DNA of 64,000 nt from Corynebacterium sp. zg-331. Lineage in GTDB: Bacteria > Actinomycetota > Actinomycetes > Mycobacteriales > Mycobacteriaceae. The position numbers and the translations under genes are program-made. Under the pieces are notes generated by a model. It ran no database searches and was not told the origin of the DNA. It was given only the letters and a program-made list of their open reading frames with translations. Of this stretch, positions 34,383 through 43,260 are shown one piece after another (position 1 is the first letter of the stretch; every line of letters starts with the position of its first letter). The DNA is taken from NCBI RefSeq assembly GCF_014267345.1, contig NZ_JACMYD010000002.1, forward strand, positions 216,610-280,609, given 5' to 3'.

Positions 34383-34895
34383 ATGGGGAGGGTGGAGCGC
34401 ATACGGGGCGGGAGTGTTTCGTTTATTTCGTTTATCGGTTACGATACCGCCCTGACACAGACCACGAATCCCGCAGAATCATCCCACGACATCAACGCCA
34501 TCGCACTGCGACAACTCAACCGCACCCTAAGCGGCCCCTCTCCCACCACGGTGGCGATTACAACCGAGTGCCCGGCCGACCCCATAAGAATCTCCCGGGA
34601 TGTTGCCGACTCGCTGCGCACCGTCCTCGCCCATGCCGTGGCAGGCCGGGCCGTGAGCATCATACCCGCATGCGCGGAACTCACCACGCAACAAGCCGCC
34701 GCGCTGCTCAACGTGTCTCGTCCCTACGTGGTCAAGCTGATCGACGAGGGCACCCTGCCCTGCCACAAGGTAGGAAGCCACAGGCGGCTCTATGCCTCTG
34801 ACGTGAAAAAATACCAACACGATCGCGCGATTTCCGCACGCATGGCCGCCGACAAACTCACCGCCTTATCCGAGGAGATGGGACTCTACGAATAA
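34383..34895 (+). CDS. Excisionase-type helix-turn-helix protein (antitoxin of a broken PIN module)
   Basis: Up to 170 aa. The DNA-binding domain near residues 100-140 is clear (LTTQQAAALLNVSRPYVVKLIDE, then GTLPCHKVGSHRRLYASDV). The N-terminus is uncertain: ATG 34383 and GTG 34392 lie before the repeated TTTCGTTTAT region (34421-34438), which looks like a promoter/operator, while homologous-looking sequence starts at the CTG at 34452. A PIN toxin pseudogene follows with the stop/start overlap typical of such pairs. It may still bind its own promoter. Confidence 0.75.
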   Translation: MGRVERIRGGSVSFISFIGYDTALTQTTNPAESSHDINAIALRQLNRTLSGPSPTTVAITTECPADPIRISRDVADSLRTVLAHAVAGRAVSIIPACAELTTQQAAALLNVSRPYVVKLIDEGTLPCHKVGSHRRLYASDVKKYQHDRAISARMAADKLTALSEEMGLYE

Positions 34896-35445
34896 GCGCC
34901 TTTATCGCGATACTCGACGCTAACGTGCTCTACCCCAGCGTCCTTCGCGACGTTCTCATCCGGTTCGCCCTCACCGGCATGTTTCGAGCCTGCTGATCAG
35001 ACCGCATCCTCGACGAGGTATTCCAAAACCTCCGCTCCCATCGTCCCGACATCGCATCAGAGAATTGACAAAGAACCCGGGAACTCATGTGCCAAGCCGT
35101 GGACAATTGCCTCGTCACAGGGTATGAAGACCTCATCGAGGGTCTCACGCTGCCCGACCCAGACGATCGCTATGTTCTCGCCGCGGCCATACGCTGCAAT
35201 GCACAAGTCATCGTGACCGAAAATCACAAAGATTTTCCCCCAGACGTCCTCAATCGATACGATCTTGAGGCTCAAGGAACGGACGAATTCCTCTGCTACC
35301 ACATCGATCTATTCGGCCCCGAGCGCATCAGGCGATCACCCATGCGTCAGCAGCATGGAAGAATCAGCCCACAACAGTCGATGACGTCCTCCAGGCACTC
35401 GCGCACGCGGTGCCCCCGCAGCAGCGGCCCTGCTCCAGCGATAAA
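34892..35445 (+). pseudogene. PIN-domain toxin gene (VapC-like), inactivated
   Basis: One frame reads FIAILDANVLYPSVLRDVL, SDRILDEVFQNL, LTLPDPDDRYVLAAAIR and VIVTENHKDFP, the acidic residues expected of a PIN nuclease. The start is ATA at 34892 where ATG with an overlapping TGA would be expected. TGA stops interrupt at about 34976 (where the family has HWS) and 35066. After DLFGPER a shift near 35325 is needed to reach TVDDVLQALAHAVPP. Four lesions make it non-functional. The 3' limit is approximate. Confidence 0.8.
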
Positions 35446-35479
35446 AAATTCTCCCACCCTACCCTGCTACCCTGGCCCC

Positions 35480-36274
35480 GTGCTCGACTCCCGACTCCCC
35501 CGCACCCGCCGCCGCGCCACCCTGCGGCGCTCCTTTTCCCTGCTGAGCAGTTTCCGATTCGAGCAACGCGATCCCGCCCGGTTCTACGGGGGCCTCGCCC
35601 GCGATACCGCCGAGCTCGTCGAGGCCCTGCGCGCGGACTCCCTCCCCCCGGGCACCCACCCCGGAGCGCTGCGGGATGCCGCCGTGCTCGACGTGGGCGG
35701 CGGCCCCGGCTACTTTGCCCGGGAGTTCGAGGCGCGCGGGGCACGCTACATCAGCGTGGAACCAGACGCGGGGGAGATGGCGGCGGCCGGGATGAAGGTG
35801 GCGGCCTCGGTGCGCGGCTCCGGCATGGCCCTGCCGTTTCGCACCGGGGTTTTTGACTTGGTGTATTCCTCCAACGTGGCCGAACACGTGCCCGATCCCT
35901 GGCGCATGGGCGCAGAGATGCTGCGGGTCACCGCCCCCGGCGGACTGGCGGTGCTGAGTTATACCGTGTGGCTCGGCCCCTTCGGTGGGCACGAGACCGG
36001 ACTGTGGGAGCACTACGTGGGCGGAGGGTACGCGCGCAACCGCTATACGCGACGCCACGGGCACCCACCGAAGAACGTCTTTGGCACCTCGCTCTTTGCG
36101 GTGTCCTGCGCCGCCGGGCTGCGCTGGGCGCGGCGCGCGGAGGAGCGGGGGGAGGCCGAGGTGGTGGGGTGTTTTCCACGCTATCACCCCGGCTGGGCCT
36201 GGTGGCTCACGCGGGTGCCGGGCCTGCGGGAGTTCGCCGTGAGCAACCTGGTGATCGTGCTGCGGCGGATATAA
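35480..36274 (+). CDS. mtrP: SAM-dependent methyltransferase MtrP-like
   Basis: 264 aa class I methyltransferase. The SAM motif I is VLDVGGGPGYFAREFEARG near residue 75; motif VEPDAGEM and VYSSNVAEHVPDPWR follow. Its C-terminus has hydrophobic WWLTRVPGLREF. In C. glutamicum the gene before pck is mtrP (NCgl2764), reported as needed for trehalose mycolate transport across the membrane; assignment is by synteny and family. GTG 35480 is preceded by TACCCT (35468-35473), consistent with a leaderless start. Confidence 0.78.
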   Translation: MLDSRLPRTRRRATLRRSFSLLSSFRFEQRDPARFYGGLARDTAELVEALRADSLPPGTHPGALRDAAVLDVGGGPGYFAREFEARGARYISVEPDAGEMAAAGMKVAASVRGSGMALPFRTGVFDLVYSSNVAEHVPDPWRMGAEMLRVTAPGGLAVLSYTVWLGPFGGHETGLWEHYVGGGYARNRYTRRHGHPPKNVFGTSLFAVSCAAGLRWARRAEERGEAEVVGCFPRYHPGWAWWLTRVPGLREFAVSNLVIVLRRI

Positions 36275-36283
36275 TTGCGCACC

Positions 36284-36646
36284 ATGTCTTTGCGTTCCTC
36301 CCTCGCCGTCGCCTCCGCCGTACTCCTCGCCGGGGCGACCACCGCCCACGCGGCCTCCCTCACCGACACCGAATGGGCCTTGGCCGACGCCCCCGATGCC
36401 TTCTTCGTCCTCCACGAGAACGGCACCCTCAGCGGCAACGATGGCTGCAACGTCTTCGGCGGCAGCGCCGCTCTCGACGGCGATGTCCTCACCGTGGGCG
36501 GTCTTTCTTCCACCCTGCGCTATTGCGACATGGAGGTCTCGCTCACCAGCATTCTCAACGGCACCACCGCCGTGACCGTGACGGGCGATACCCTCACGCT
36601 GACCGACGCTCAGGGCGCCGAGTGGGCCTTTACCACAAAGAAGTAA
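36284..36646 (+). CDS. Secreted META-domain (HslJ-like) protein
   Basis: 120 aa. Signal peptide MSLRSSLAVASAVLLAG, cleavage near AHAAS (residue 22). The META fold is seen in LTDTEWAL, GTLSGNDGCNVFGGSA and RYCDM. META domains occur in heat-shock HslJ and secreted proteins without a defined reaction. A perfect TATAAT (36270-36275) overlaps the mtrP stop and lies 8 nt before the ATG, so the gene probably has its own leaderless transcript. Confidence 0.85.
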   Translation: MSLRSSLAVASAVLLAGATTAHAASLTDTEWALADAPDAFFVLHENGTLSGNDGCNVFGGSAALDGDVLTVGGLSSTLRYCDMEVSLTSILNGTTAVTVTGDTLTLTDAQGAEWAFTTKK

Positions 36647-36751
36647 GTTCCCCCCTTTTTTAGGGCTCCCGCCTCGTCGCCCTGGCCCGGGGAGGGAGAC
36701 GCGGGTGCCGTTACGCGGCCAAGGCGGCAGTGAGGCAACACACAGATGATT

Positions 36752-36770
36752 GCAGGTTAGGCTTCCCTTT
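36752..36770. promoter_or_regulatory. Possible DtxR/IdeR iron box
   Basis: GCAGGTTAGGCTTCCCTTT matches the 19-bp consensus TTAGGTTAGGCTAACCTAA at about 13 positions, best in the left half, 22 nt before the next gene's start. It would repress that gene under iron sufficiency. Based on motif similarity only. Confidence 0.4.
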
Positions 36771-36791
36771 CCTTGGCTTATCCTTAAGGGC

Positions 36792-37775
36792 ATGAGAATT
36801 CGCGCTGCTTCTACCGCCGCCCTGTGCCTGGCCGCGGCCCTCAGCCCCGCCACGGCACACGCCGCCACCCCCACCATCCCGGACGACCTTCCCGTCTTCC
36901 CCCGGGTGCAGGAGGATCCCCGCGTGTTCGTCACCCTGGAGGACGGCACGCCCCTCACCCCCACCACCACCGTGCATCGCGGCGACGTCCTGCTGGTGCA
37001 CGGCAGTGGCTTCTCCCCGCAGGCCAACCGGGGCGGGTTTCCCTTCCCCGTGCCGCCGGGCACGCCCAACGGGCTTTTTGTTCTCTACGGGGCCTTCCCC
37101 GAGCAATGGCGGCCCAGCGAGGGCGTGGACAGCGCGGCGCGCGCCCACCCGCACGACCGGATGGCGTGGGTCATGCCCGAGGGCACCCTGGAATCCATCC
37201 CCAGCGGCCCGATAGAGATGCGGCGCTCCATCGCCCGCCAGGCCCAGCCGATGAATCGGGACGGCTCGTTTACCGCCCGCCTGGTGGTCGATCCCCCGGA
37301 GAACACCACCGGCGATCGCTGGGGAGTCTACGTCTACCCGGGCGCCGGTTCCCACAACGCCGCCGAGGAGTGGTACATTCCGCTGGCCTACTCCCCCGAA
37401 CCCGGCCCGCACACCCCGCCCGCCCCCACCCGGGATCTGCTCATCGACGCCCCGGCGGCCTTCCGCTTCGCCGGGGTAACCGGAGGGGCGGTCAAGGCCA
37501 CGGGCGGGGCCGCCGCGATCGATGGCGCGCAGGTGAGTTTTAGCCGCGATCGCGCCGCCGAGAGCGACGACGGCGTGCGCAAATACAAGGGCACGGTGGT
37601 CACCACCGCCAAGTTCACCCTGGTGGAGGTGGCCCTGGCCGATCCCTGGCTCAGCCCCCTGCCCGGCGGGAATTACGCCGTCTCCGCCCTGGTGTCGCGC
37701 TCCTATAACGTGGGCCCGGACGAGATGGTGCGCGTGCCGGTGGGCGTGGTGAGCGCGGACCGGGTGCTGGGCTGA
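36792..37775 (+). CDS. Secreted Ig-like/HtaA-associated family protein
   Basis: 327 aa. Signal peptide up to about residue 24 (ATAHAAT). The main domain has VHRGDVLLVHGSGFSP, GLFVLYGAFPEQWRPSEGV and WGVYVYPGAGSHNAAEEWY, a pattern of actinobacterial secreted proteins that also accompanies HtaA-type haem-binding domains. A function is not established; the iron-box candidate upstream suggests metal or haem response. ATG 36792 begins a proper signal peptide, and the 14 in-frame codons upstream lie in the promoter region. Confidence 0.6.
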   Translation: MRIRAASTAALCLAAALSPATAHAATPTIPDDLPVFPRVQEDPRVFVTLEDGTPLTPTTTVHRGDVLLVHGSGFSPQANRGGFPFPVPPGTPNGLFVLYGAFPEQWRPSEGVDSAARAHPHDRMAWVMPEGTLESIPSGPIEMRRSIARQAQPMNRDGSFTARLVVDPPENTTGDRWGVYVYPGAGSHNAAEEWYIPLAYSPEPGPHTPPAPTRDLLIDAPAAFRFAGVTGGAVKATGGAAAIDGAQVSFSRDRAAESDDGVRKYKGTVVTTAKFTLVEVALADPWLSPLPGGNYAVSALVSRSYNVGPDEMVRVPVGVVSADRVLG

Positions 37776-37788
37776 TCCCCCGAGACGC

Positions 37789-37826
37789 CATGGCCGCCCC
37801 CGCCGAGAGCGATGGGGGCGGCCATG
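37789..37826. terminator. Bidirectional hairpin between convergent genes
   Basis: CATGGCCGCCCCC and GGGGGCGGCCATG form a 13-bp perfect stem with a 12-nt loop, exactly between the stop at 37775 and the pck stop at 37840. There is no T run, but position and strength point to termination from both sides. Confidence 0.7.
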
Positions 37827-37839
37827 CCGATAGGCGTGC

Positions 37840-39669
37840 CTAGTTCGTGGCCTCCGCCACGCGCTGTTGCAGCGCGCGGAACTGCTCCCACACCTGCTCG
37901 GGCACGCGGTCGCCCAGGAACTCCAGGTAGGCGGCATTCTCCTCCAGGTCGCGGGCCCACTGCTCGGCGGGGGCGGTCAGCGCCTCGCGCACGTCCTCCA
38001 GCGGGGTGTCCAGGCCATCGAGGTTGATGTCCTCGGCGCGAGCGGTGTAGCCCACCACGGTTTCCTCGGCCTCCGCGCGGCCCTCGATGCGATCCACGAT
38101 CCAGGCGAGCACGCGGGAGTTATCCCCGAAGCCGGGCCACAGGAAGCGCTTGTCCTCGCCCCGGCGGAACCAGTTGACCAGGAAGATCGGCGGCATCTTG
38201 TCGCCACCCTTGCGGCCCATCTCGATCCAGTGGCTCAGGTAGTCGCCCACGTTATAGCCGATGAAGGGGAGCATGGCCATCGGGTCGTGGCGCAGCGCAC
38301 CCACGGTGGCCTCGGCGGCGGCGGCGGTCTGACCGGAGGACAGGAGCGCACCGATCATGGTGCCGTGTTCCCAGCTATAGGACTGGGTGACCAGCGGCAC
38401 GGTGTCGGGACGGCGGCCGCCGAAAAGGATGGCGTCGATCTTCACGCCGCGCCAGTCGTCGAACTCGGGCGCGGCAACCGGGCACTGCGAGATGGGCACG
38501 CAGTAGCGGGAGTTGGGGTGCGCGGCCAGGCCCTCGGAATCCGGGGTCCAGTCGTTGCCCAGCCAGTCGACGAGGTGCTCGGGGGCCTCGCCCATGTCCT
38601 CCCACCAGACGTCGCCGTCGTCGGTGAGCGCCACGTTGGTGAACAGGGTATTGCCCTGCTCCATCGTCTTCATGGCGATGGGGTTGGAGGAGTAGTTGGT
38701 ACCGGGCGCCACGCCAAAGAAGCCGTTTTCCGGATTGATGGCGTGGAGGTGGCCGTCCTCCCTGAACTTGAGCCAGGCGATGTCATCGCCCACCACTTCG
38801 GCCTTCCAGCCGGGGATCGTGGGGGTGATCATGGCGAGGTTGGTCTTGCCGCAGGCCGAGGGGAAGGCCGCGGCCACATGATAGGTCTTGTTGTCCGGGG
38901 AGGTGAGCTTGAGGATGAGCATGTGCTCGGCCATCCAGCCTTCCTCCCGGGCCATCACGGAGGCGATGCGCAGGGCGTAGCACTTCTTGGCCAGGATGGC
39001 GTTGCCGCCGTACCCGGAGCCGTAGGACCAGATCTCCTTGGTCTCGGGGAACTGGGTGATGTACTTGGTGTCGTTACACGGCCAGGTCACGTCCTGCTCG
39101 CCGGGGGCCAGGGGCGCGCCCACAGAGTGCAAGCAGTGCACGAAGGTGCCGTTCTCGCCGATCTTGTCCAGCGCCTCGCGGCCCATGCGCGTCATGATCC
39201 TCATGGAGAGCACCACGTAGGCGGAGTCCGTGAGCTGCACGCCGAGCTTGGGCTCGGGGTCGCTGATGGGGCCCATGCAGAAGGGCACCACGTACATGGT
39301 GCGCCCGCGCATGGCGCCCCGGAAGTGCTCCCGCATTTCCGCCTTCATGTCCTCCGGCGAGACCCAGTTATTGGTGGGACCCGCCCCGTCCTCGGTGGGG
39401 GAACAGATGAAGGTGCGGGATTCCACGCGAGCCACGTCCGAGGGGTTGGAACGGGCCAGGAAGCTGTTGGGGCGTTTCTCCTCGTTGAGCCGGATGAGGG
39501 TTCCGGCCTCCACCAGTTGCGAGGTCAGCCGCTCCCATTCCTCCTGCGTCCCGTCGGCAAACACCACGGCATCTGGCTCGAAGAGCTCCACGGACTCGGA
39601 GATCCACCTCAGCAATTCCTGATTTTTCGTGGGCGCTGGGCCTTGCAGACCCTTGATGGCAGCGGTCAT
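37840..39669 (-). CDS. pck: Phosphoenolpyruvate carboxykinase (GTP)
   Basis: 609 aa. The GTP-type PEPCK kinase-1a loop with active-site cysteine is [15 protein letters not shown] near residue 280. The metal/PEP motif WEHGTMIGA and the RRPDTVPLV segment are present, with family-normal length. The enzyme interconverts oxaloacetate and PEP, serving gluconeogenesis and anaplerosis in the cytosol. The C. glutamicum pck also lies here between mtrP and trmB. It has its own long upstream region. Confidence 0.97.
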   Translation of the reverse strand: MTAAIKGLQGPAPTKNQELLRWISESVELFEPDAVVFADGTQEEWERLTSQLVEAGTLIRLNEEKRPNSFLARSNPSDVARVESRTFICSPTEDGAGPTNNWVSPEDMKAEMREHFRGAMRGRTMYVVPFCMGPISDPEPKLGVQLTDSAYVVLSMRIMTRMGREALDKIGENGTFVHCLHSVGAPLAPGEQDVTWPCNDTKYITQFPETKEIWSYGSGYGGNAILAKKCYALRIASVMAREEGWMAEHMLILKLTSPDNKTYHVAAAFPSACGKTNLAMITPTIPGWKAEVVGDDIAWLKFREDGHLHAINPENGFFGVAPGTNYSSNPIAMKTMEQGNTLFTNVALTDDGDVWWEDMGEAPEHLVDWLGNDWTPDSEGLAAHPNSRYCVPISQCPVAAPEFDDWRGVKIDAILFGGRRPDTVPLVTQSYSWEHGTMIGALLSSGQTAAAAEATVGALRHDPMAMLPFIGYNVGDYLSHWIEMGRKGGDKMPPIFLVNWFRRGEDKRFLWPGFGDNSRVLAWIVDRIEGRAEAEETVVGYTARAEDINLDGLDTPLEDVREALTAPAEQWARDLEENAAYLEFLGDRVPEQVWEQFRALQQRVAEATN

Positions 39670-40147
39670 AACCTACTCCTGATCTTCGGTCGCTTTCTCT
39701 GCGATACGTTTCCCAGCGTATCCATGTGCACAGCGGAAAAACAGTTTGTCCCCCCTCACAGCCGGCCGAGTGGTCATAACATTTTACTCGCACACCCCAC
39801 CACCTGGCACGTCCCGCGGGATGCGAAAAGGCACACATATATCGAGCACCCCCGCACGGGGGTATTCCCCCACTTTCGACGCCGCGAAAAGTAGCCCGGC
39901 GCGCCCATCAGGCCGAGACACTCCCAGGTTTTTTCTCCCATCCCCCTCCCCCACCCCCTCGGCCAGGTACCTATCGCCGGGTCAGTACCCGCACCGCCCC
40001 GCCCGACCCCATCCCGGCGCGTGTTACCTATACCATACGTAGCCTTGCTCACAGTGCGTCCGCCGTGGTTATAACAACCCGAGAGGGGGCGCGGACGGGA
40101 TCACCGGGGCGTCGATAAGCACCCCGCGCGCGGATATGCTGTAGGAG
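39670..40147. other. 478-nt intergenic region between divergent pck and trmB
   Basis: No gene is supported here. It holds a short perfect hairpin/palindrome ACCCCCG-CA-CGGGGGT (39848-39863), a GC palindrome CCCGCGGG, and GTTATAAC near 40068-40075. TATGCT at 40135-40140 lies 7 nt before the trmB ATG and is its likely -10. The size suggests complex control of pck, whose promoter is known in corynebacteria to respond to carbon source. Confidence 0.5.
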
Positions 40148-40960
40148 ATGAACGATTCTTCCCTCTCCCCCCGCCCCGGTCTCGGCGATCTTCCCCACGG
40201 CCGCCCCTTGCAGTCCGAGTTCCACGATGGATTGGATTACCCGCGCCTGGGCACCGTGTCCTTCCGGCGCGGCACCCTGACCCCTCGCCAACAGGAAACG
40301 TGGCAGCGGCACTGGCCCCGCCTCGGCCGCGTGATGAGCGACGAGCGCATCGACGTCGCGCGGTGGTTCGGCCGCGAGGCCCACCCCACGATCCTGGAGA
40401 TCGGTTCCGGCACCGGTACCTCCACCGTGGCCATGGCCCCCCTGGAGAGCGATACCAACATCATCGCCGTGGAGCTGTACAAACCCGGCCTGGCCAAGAT
40501 GATGGGCGCGGCGCTGCGCGAGGGGATCGAGAACATCCGCATGGTGCGCGGGGACGGCGTCGAGGTGCTCAATCGCATGATCGCCCCCGGTTCCTTGGAC
40601 GGGGTGCGCATCTTCTTCCCCGATCCCTGGCCCAAGGCCCGCCATCACAAGCGCCGCATCATCCAGTCCGGCCCGCTGCACCTCATTGCCACCCGGCTCA
40701 AGCCCGGCGGGGTACTGCACGTGGCCACCGACCACGCGGACTACGCCGAGTGGATCGGCGAGCTGGTGGACGTGGAGCCGCTGCTGCGCTATCGCGGCTG
40801 GCCCTGGGAGGACTGCCCCGTGCTCACCGACCGGCAGGTACGCACGAAATTCGAGGGACGCGGCCTGCGCATGGACCACACCATCACGGAGTTCCTGTGG
40901 GAAAGGGTGGCGGCCCCGGAGGACCTCCCCCGGCACGACGCCCCCGAGCAGGAAGGATAA
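40148..40960 (+). CDS. trmB: tRNA (guanosine(46)-N7)-methyltransferase
   Basis: 270 aa. SAM-binding [16 protein letters not shown] near residue 82, [32 protein letters not shown] (the TrmB signature) and [13 protein letters not shown] are intact. It makes m7G46 in the variable loop of tRNAs. Only 6 nt separate it from the MmpL gene, so they form an operon, as in C. glutamicum. Confidence 0.96.
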   Translation: MNDSSLSPRPGLGDLPHGRPLQSEFHDGLDYPRLGTVSFRRGTLTPRQQETWQRHWPRLGRVMSDERIDVARWFGREAHPTILEIGSGTGTSTVAMAPLESDTNIIAVELYKPGLAKMMGAALREGIENIRMVRGDGVEVLNRMIAPGSLDGVRIFFPDPWPKARHHKRRIIQSGPLHLIATRLKPGGVLHVATDHADYAEWIGELVDVEPLLRYRGWPWEDCPVLTDRQVRTKFEGRGLRMDHTITEFLWERVAAPEDLPRHDAPEQEG

Positions 40961-40966
40961 CCGCCC

Positions 40967-43258
40967 GTGTTTATGCGCTGGGGTCAGTTTTCCTATCGCC
41001 ACCGACGCCTCATCCCCGCGCTGGTGGTGCTCGTCATCCTCGCCCTGTATGGCATCTTCGGCCTGCGGCTGGGCGATCGGCTCAGCCAGGAGGGATGGGA
41101 GGATCCCGGCGCGGACTCCACCGTGGGCGCGCGCATCGAGCAAGAAACCTTCGGGCGCGACCGCAGCGGGGACGTCATCGCCCTCTATTCCACGCAGGCC
41201 CCGCGCTCCCTCAGCGATCCCGCCCTCGCCCGGGAGATCGACGCGCAGCTTCAGGATCTCCAGGCCCGCTACCCCGGGCAGATCGACCACGTCACGAGCT
41301 ATTTTTCCACCACGGCCCCGGAGATGATCACGGCCGACGGCACCCGCGCCTTCGCCGCCATCGGCCTGGCCGGGGACGGAGAGCAAACGCTCAAGGATTA
41401 TCGCGTCATCGAGGATGCCCTGCGCGACCAATCCCTCCCGGAGGGCGTGTCCCTGCAGATCGCCGGGGCCACCGCCGTGGCGGATTCCCTGGACGAGGGC
41501 ATGGCCGGGGACATCTCCCGGGCGGAGCTGGTGGCCCTGCCCGTGGTGGCGGTGCTGCTGCTGGTGGTCTTCGGTTCCGTGGTGGCGGCCACCATGCCGC
41601 TGATCGTGGGCTTGCTGTCCATCCTGGGTTCCCTGGGCATCCTGTCCATCCTGGCGGGCACCGCGCAGGTCAACGTGTTCGCGCAGTCCGTGGTCACGCT
41701 GCTGGGCCTGGGCCTGGCCATCGACTACGGCCTGTTCATGGTCTCGCGCTTCCGCGAGGAGATGGACGCATCCACCCCGCTGCCCCGGGCGGTGGCCGTC
41801 ACCACCGCCACGGCGGGTAAGACGGTGGTCTTTTCCGCCGCGATGGTGGCCGTGGCGCTTTCGGGGCTGATGATCTTCCCCCAGGCCTTCCTCAAATCCG
41901 TGGCCTACGGGGCGATCTCCGCCGTGGGGCTGGCGGCCCTGCTCTCCGTCACGGTGCTGCCCGCGCTCTTTGGGCTGCTGGGGCACAACATCGACCGATG
42001 GGCGCTGCGCCGCACCTCCCGGCGCGGCCGACGCCTGGAGGACACCCTGTGGTGGCGCCTTCCCGCCTGGGCGATGCGTCACGCCAAGGCCGTCACCGTG
42101 GTCATCACCGGGGCCCTGGTGGCCCTAGCAATCCCGCTGGCGGGCATGACCTTCGGCGGGATCAACGAGACGTACCTGCCGCCCACCAATCCGACGCGCC
42201 AGGCTCAGGCGGCCTTCGACGAGACCTTCCCGGCCTTCCGCACCGAGCCGATCAAGCTGGTGGTCACCGGGGCGGACAATCAGCAGCTCAGCGCCGTGTA
42301 CCGCCAGGCTAACGAGGTCGAGGGGCTCACCGGACGCTTCCGCCCCGCCCACCCCAGCCAGGACGGCACCACGGTGCTCACGGCGGGGATTAGGGATCGG
42401 GAGGACAACCAGGAGGTGATCGAGCGGCTGCGCACCATCGACGCCCCCGAGGGCGTGACGGTGCACATCGCCGGCACCCCGGCGATGGAGGTGGAGTCCA
42501 TCGAGGCGCTGCTGGGCACCCTGCCCTGGATGGCGCTGTACATGGTGCTGGCCACCTTCCTGCTCATGGCCCTGGTTTTTGGCTCGTTCGTCCTGCCCGC
42601 CAAGGCCATCATCATGACGATCCTGGGCCTGGGCTCCACCCTGGGCATCCTCACCCTCATGTTCGTGGACGGGGTGGGCTCCGGCGCGCTGAACTTCAGC
42701 GCGGGCCCGCTGATGAGCCCCGTGCTGGTGCTCATCGTGGCGATCGTGTACGGCCTGTCCACGGACTACGAGGTCTTTCTGGTCTCGCGCATGGTGGAGG
42801 CCCGGGATCGCGGCGCCCGCACCGACACCGCCATCACGTACGGCACCGCGCACACCGGCGGGATCATCACCGCCGCCGCGCTCATCATGATCGTGGTGGC
42901 CGGGGCCTTCGGTTTCTCCGAGATCGTGATGATGAAGTACATCGCCTTCGGCATGATCGCGGCCCTGCTCATCGACGCCACCGTGATCCGCATGCTGCTC
43001 GTACCCGCCGTCATGCACCTGCTGCGCGAGGATAACTGGTGGGCCCCCGCCTGGCTGCGCGCGGCCTACGATCGGCTGGGCCACGGTATTCCCGTCCCCG
43101 CTCCTCGTCCTCAGCCTGCCGCCCCGACCACCGCCCCGGTCAGCGTGGACGAGGCGGTGGTGATCGAGGAATCCGAGGCCGCCCGCGGCGGGCGCACCAC
43201 CGCCCAGGACACCGGGCTGGTTCCGTTCAAGGACCTCATCCGGAAGCTGGAGAAGTAG
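40967..43258 (+). CDS. cmpL1: MmpL-family transporter (CmpL1-like, trehalose mycolate export)
   Basis: 763 aa RND-type lipid exporter with about twelve helices. Both repeats have MMPL traits: GLGLAIDYGLFMVSRFREEM near residue 248 with the proton-relay Asp-Tyr pair, and IVYGLSTDYEVFLVSRMVEA near residue 593. The first extracytoplasmic loop is residues about 35-180. MmpL3-class proteins move trehalose monomycolate across the membrane, and CmpL1 (NCgl2769) holds this genomic place. GTG 40967 has GGAAGGA nine nt upstream. Together with tmaT and mtrP it forms the export module. Confidence 0.9.
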   Translation: MFMRWGQFSYRHRRLIPALVVLVILALYGIFGLRLGDRLSQEGWEDPGADSTVGARIEQETFGRDRSGDVIALYSTQAPRSLSDPALAREIDAQLQDLQARYPGQIDHVTSYFSTTAPEMITADGTRAFAAIGLAGDGEQTLKDYRVIEDALRDQSLPEGVSLQIAGATAVADSLDEGMAGDISRAELVALPVVAVLLLVVFGSVVAATMPLIVGLLSILGSLGILSILAGTAQVNVFAQSVVTLLGLGLAIDYGLFMVSRFREEMDASTPLPRAVAVTTATAGKTVVFSAAMVAVALSGLMIFPQAFLKSVAYGAISAVGLAALLSVTVLPALFGLLGHNIDRWALRRTSRRGRRLEDTLWWRLPAWAMRHAKAVTVVITGALVALAIPLAGMTFGGINETYLPPTNPTRQAQAAFDETFPAFRTEPIKLVVTGADNQQLSAVYRQANEVEGLTGRFRPAHPSQDGTTVLTAGIRDREDNQEVIERLRTIDAPEGVTVHIAGTPAMEVESIEALLGTLPWMALYMVLATFLLMALVFGSFVLPAKAIIMTILGLGSTLGILTLMFVDGVGSGALNFSAGPLMSPVLVLIVAIVYGLSTDYEVFLVSRMVEARDRGARTDTAITYGTAHTGGIITAAALIMIVVAGAFGFSEIVMMKYIAFGMIAALLIDATVIRMLLVPAVMHLLREDNWWAPAWLRAAYDRLGHGIPVPAPRPQPAAPTTAPVSVDEAVVIEESEAARGGRTTAQDTGLVPFKDLIRKLEK

Positions 43259-43260
43259 GG

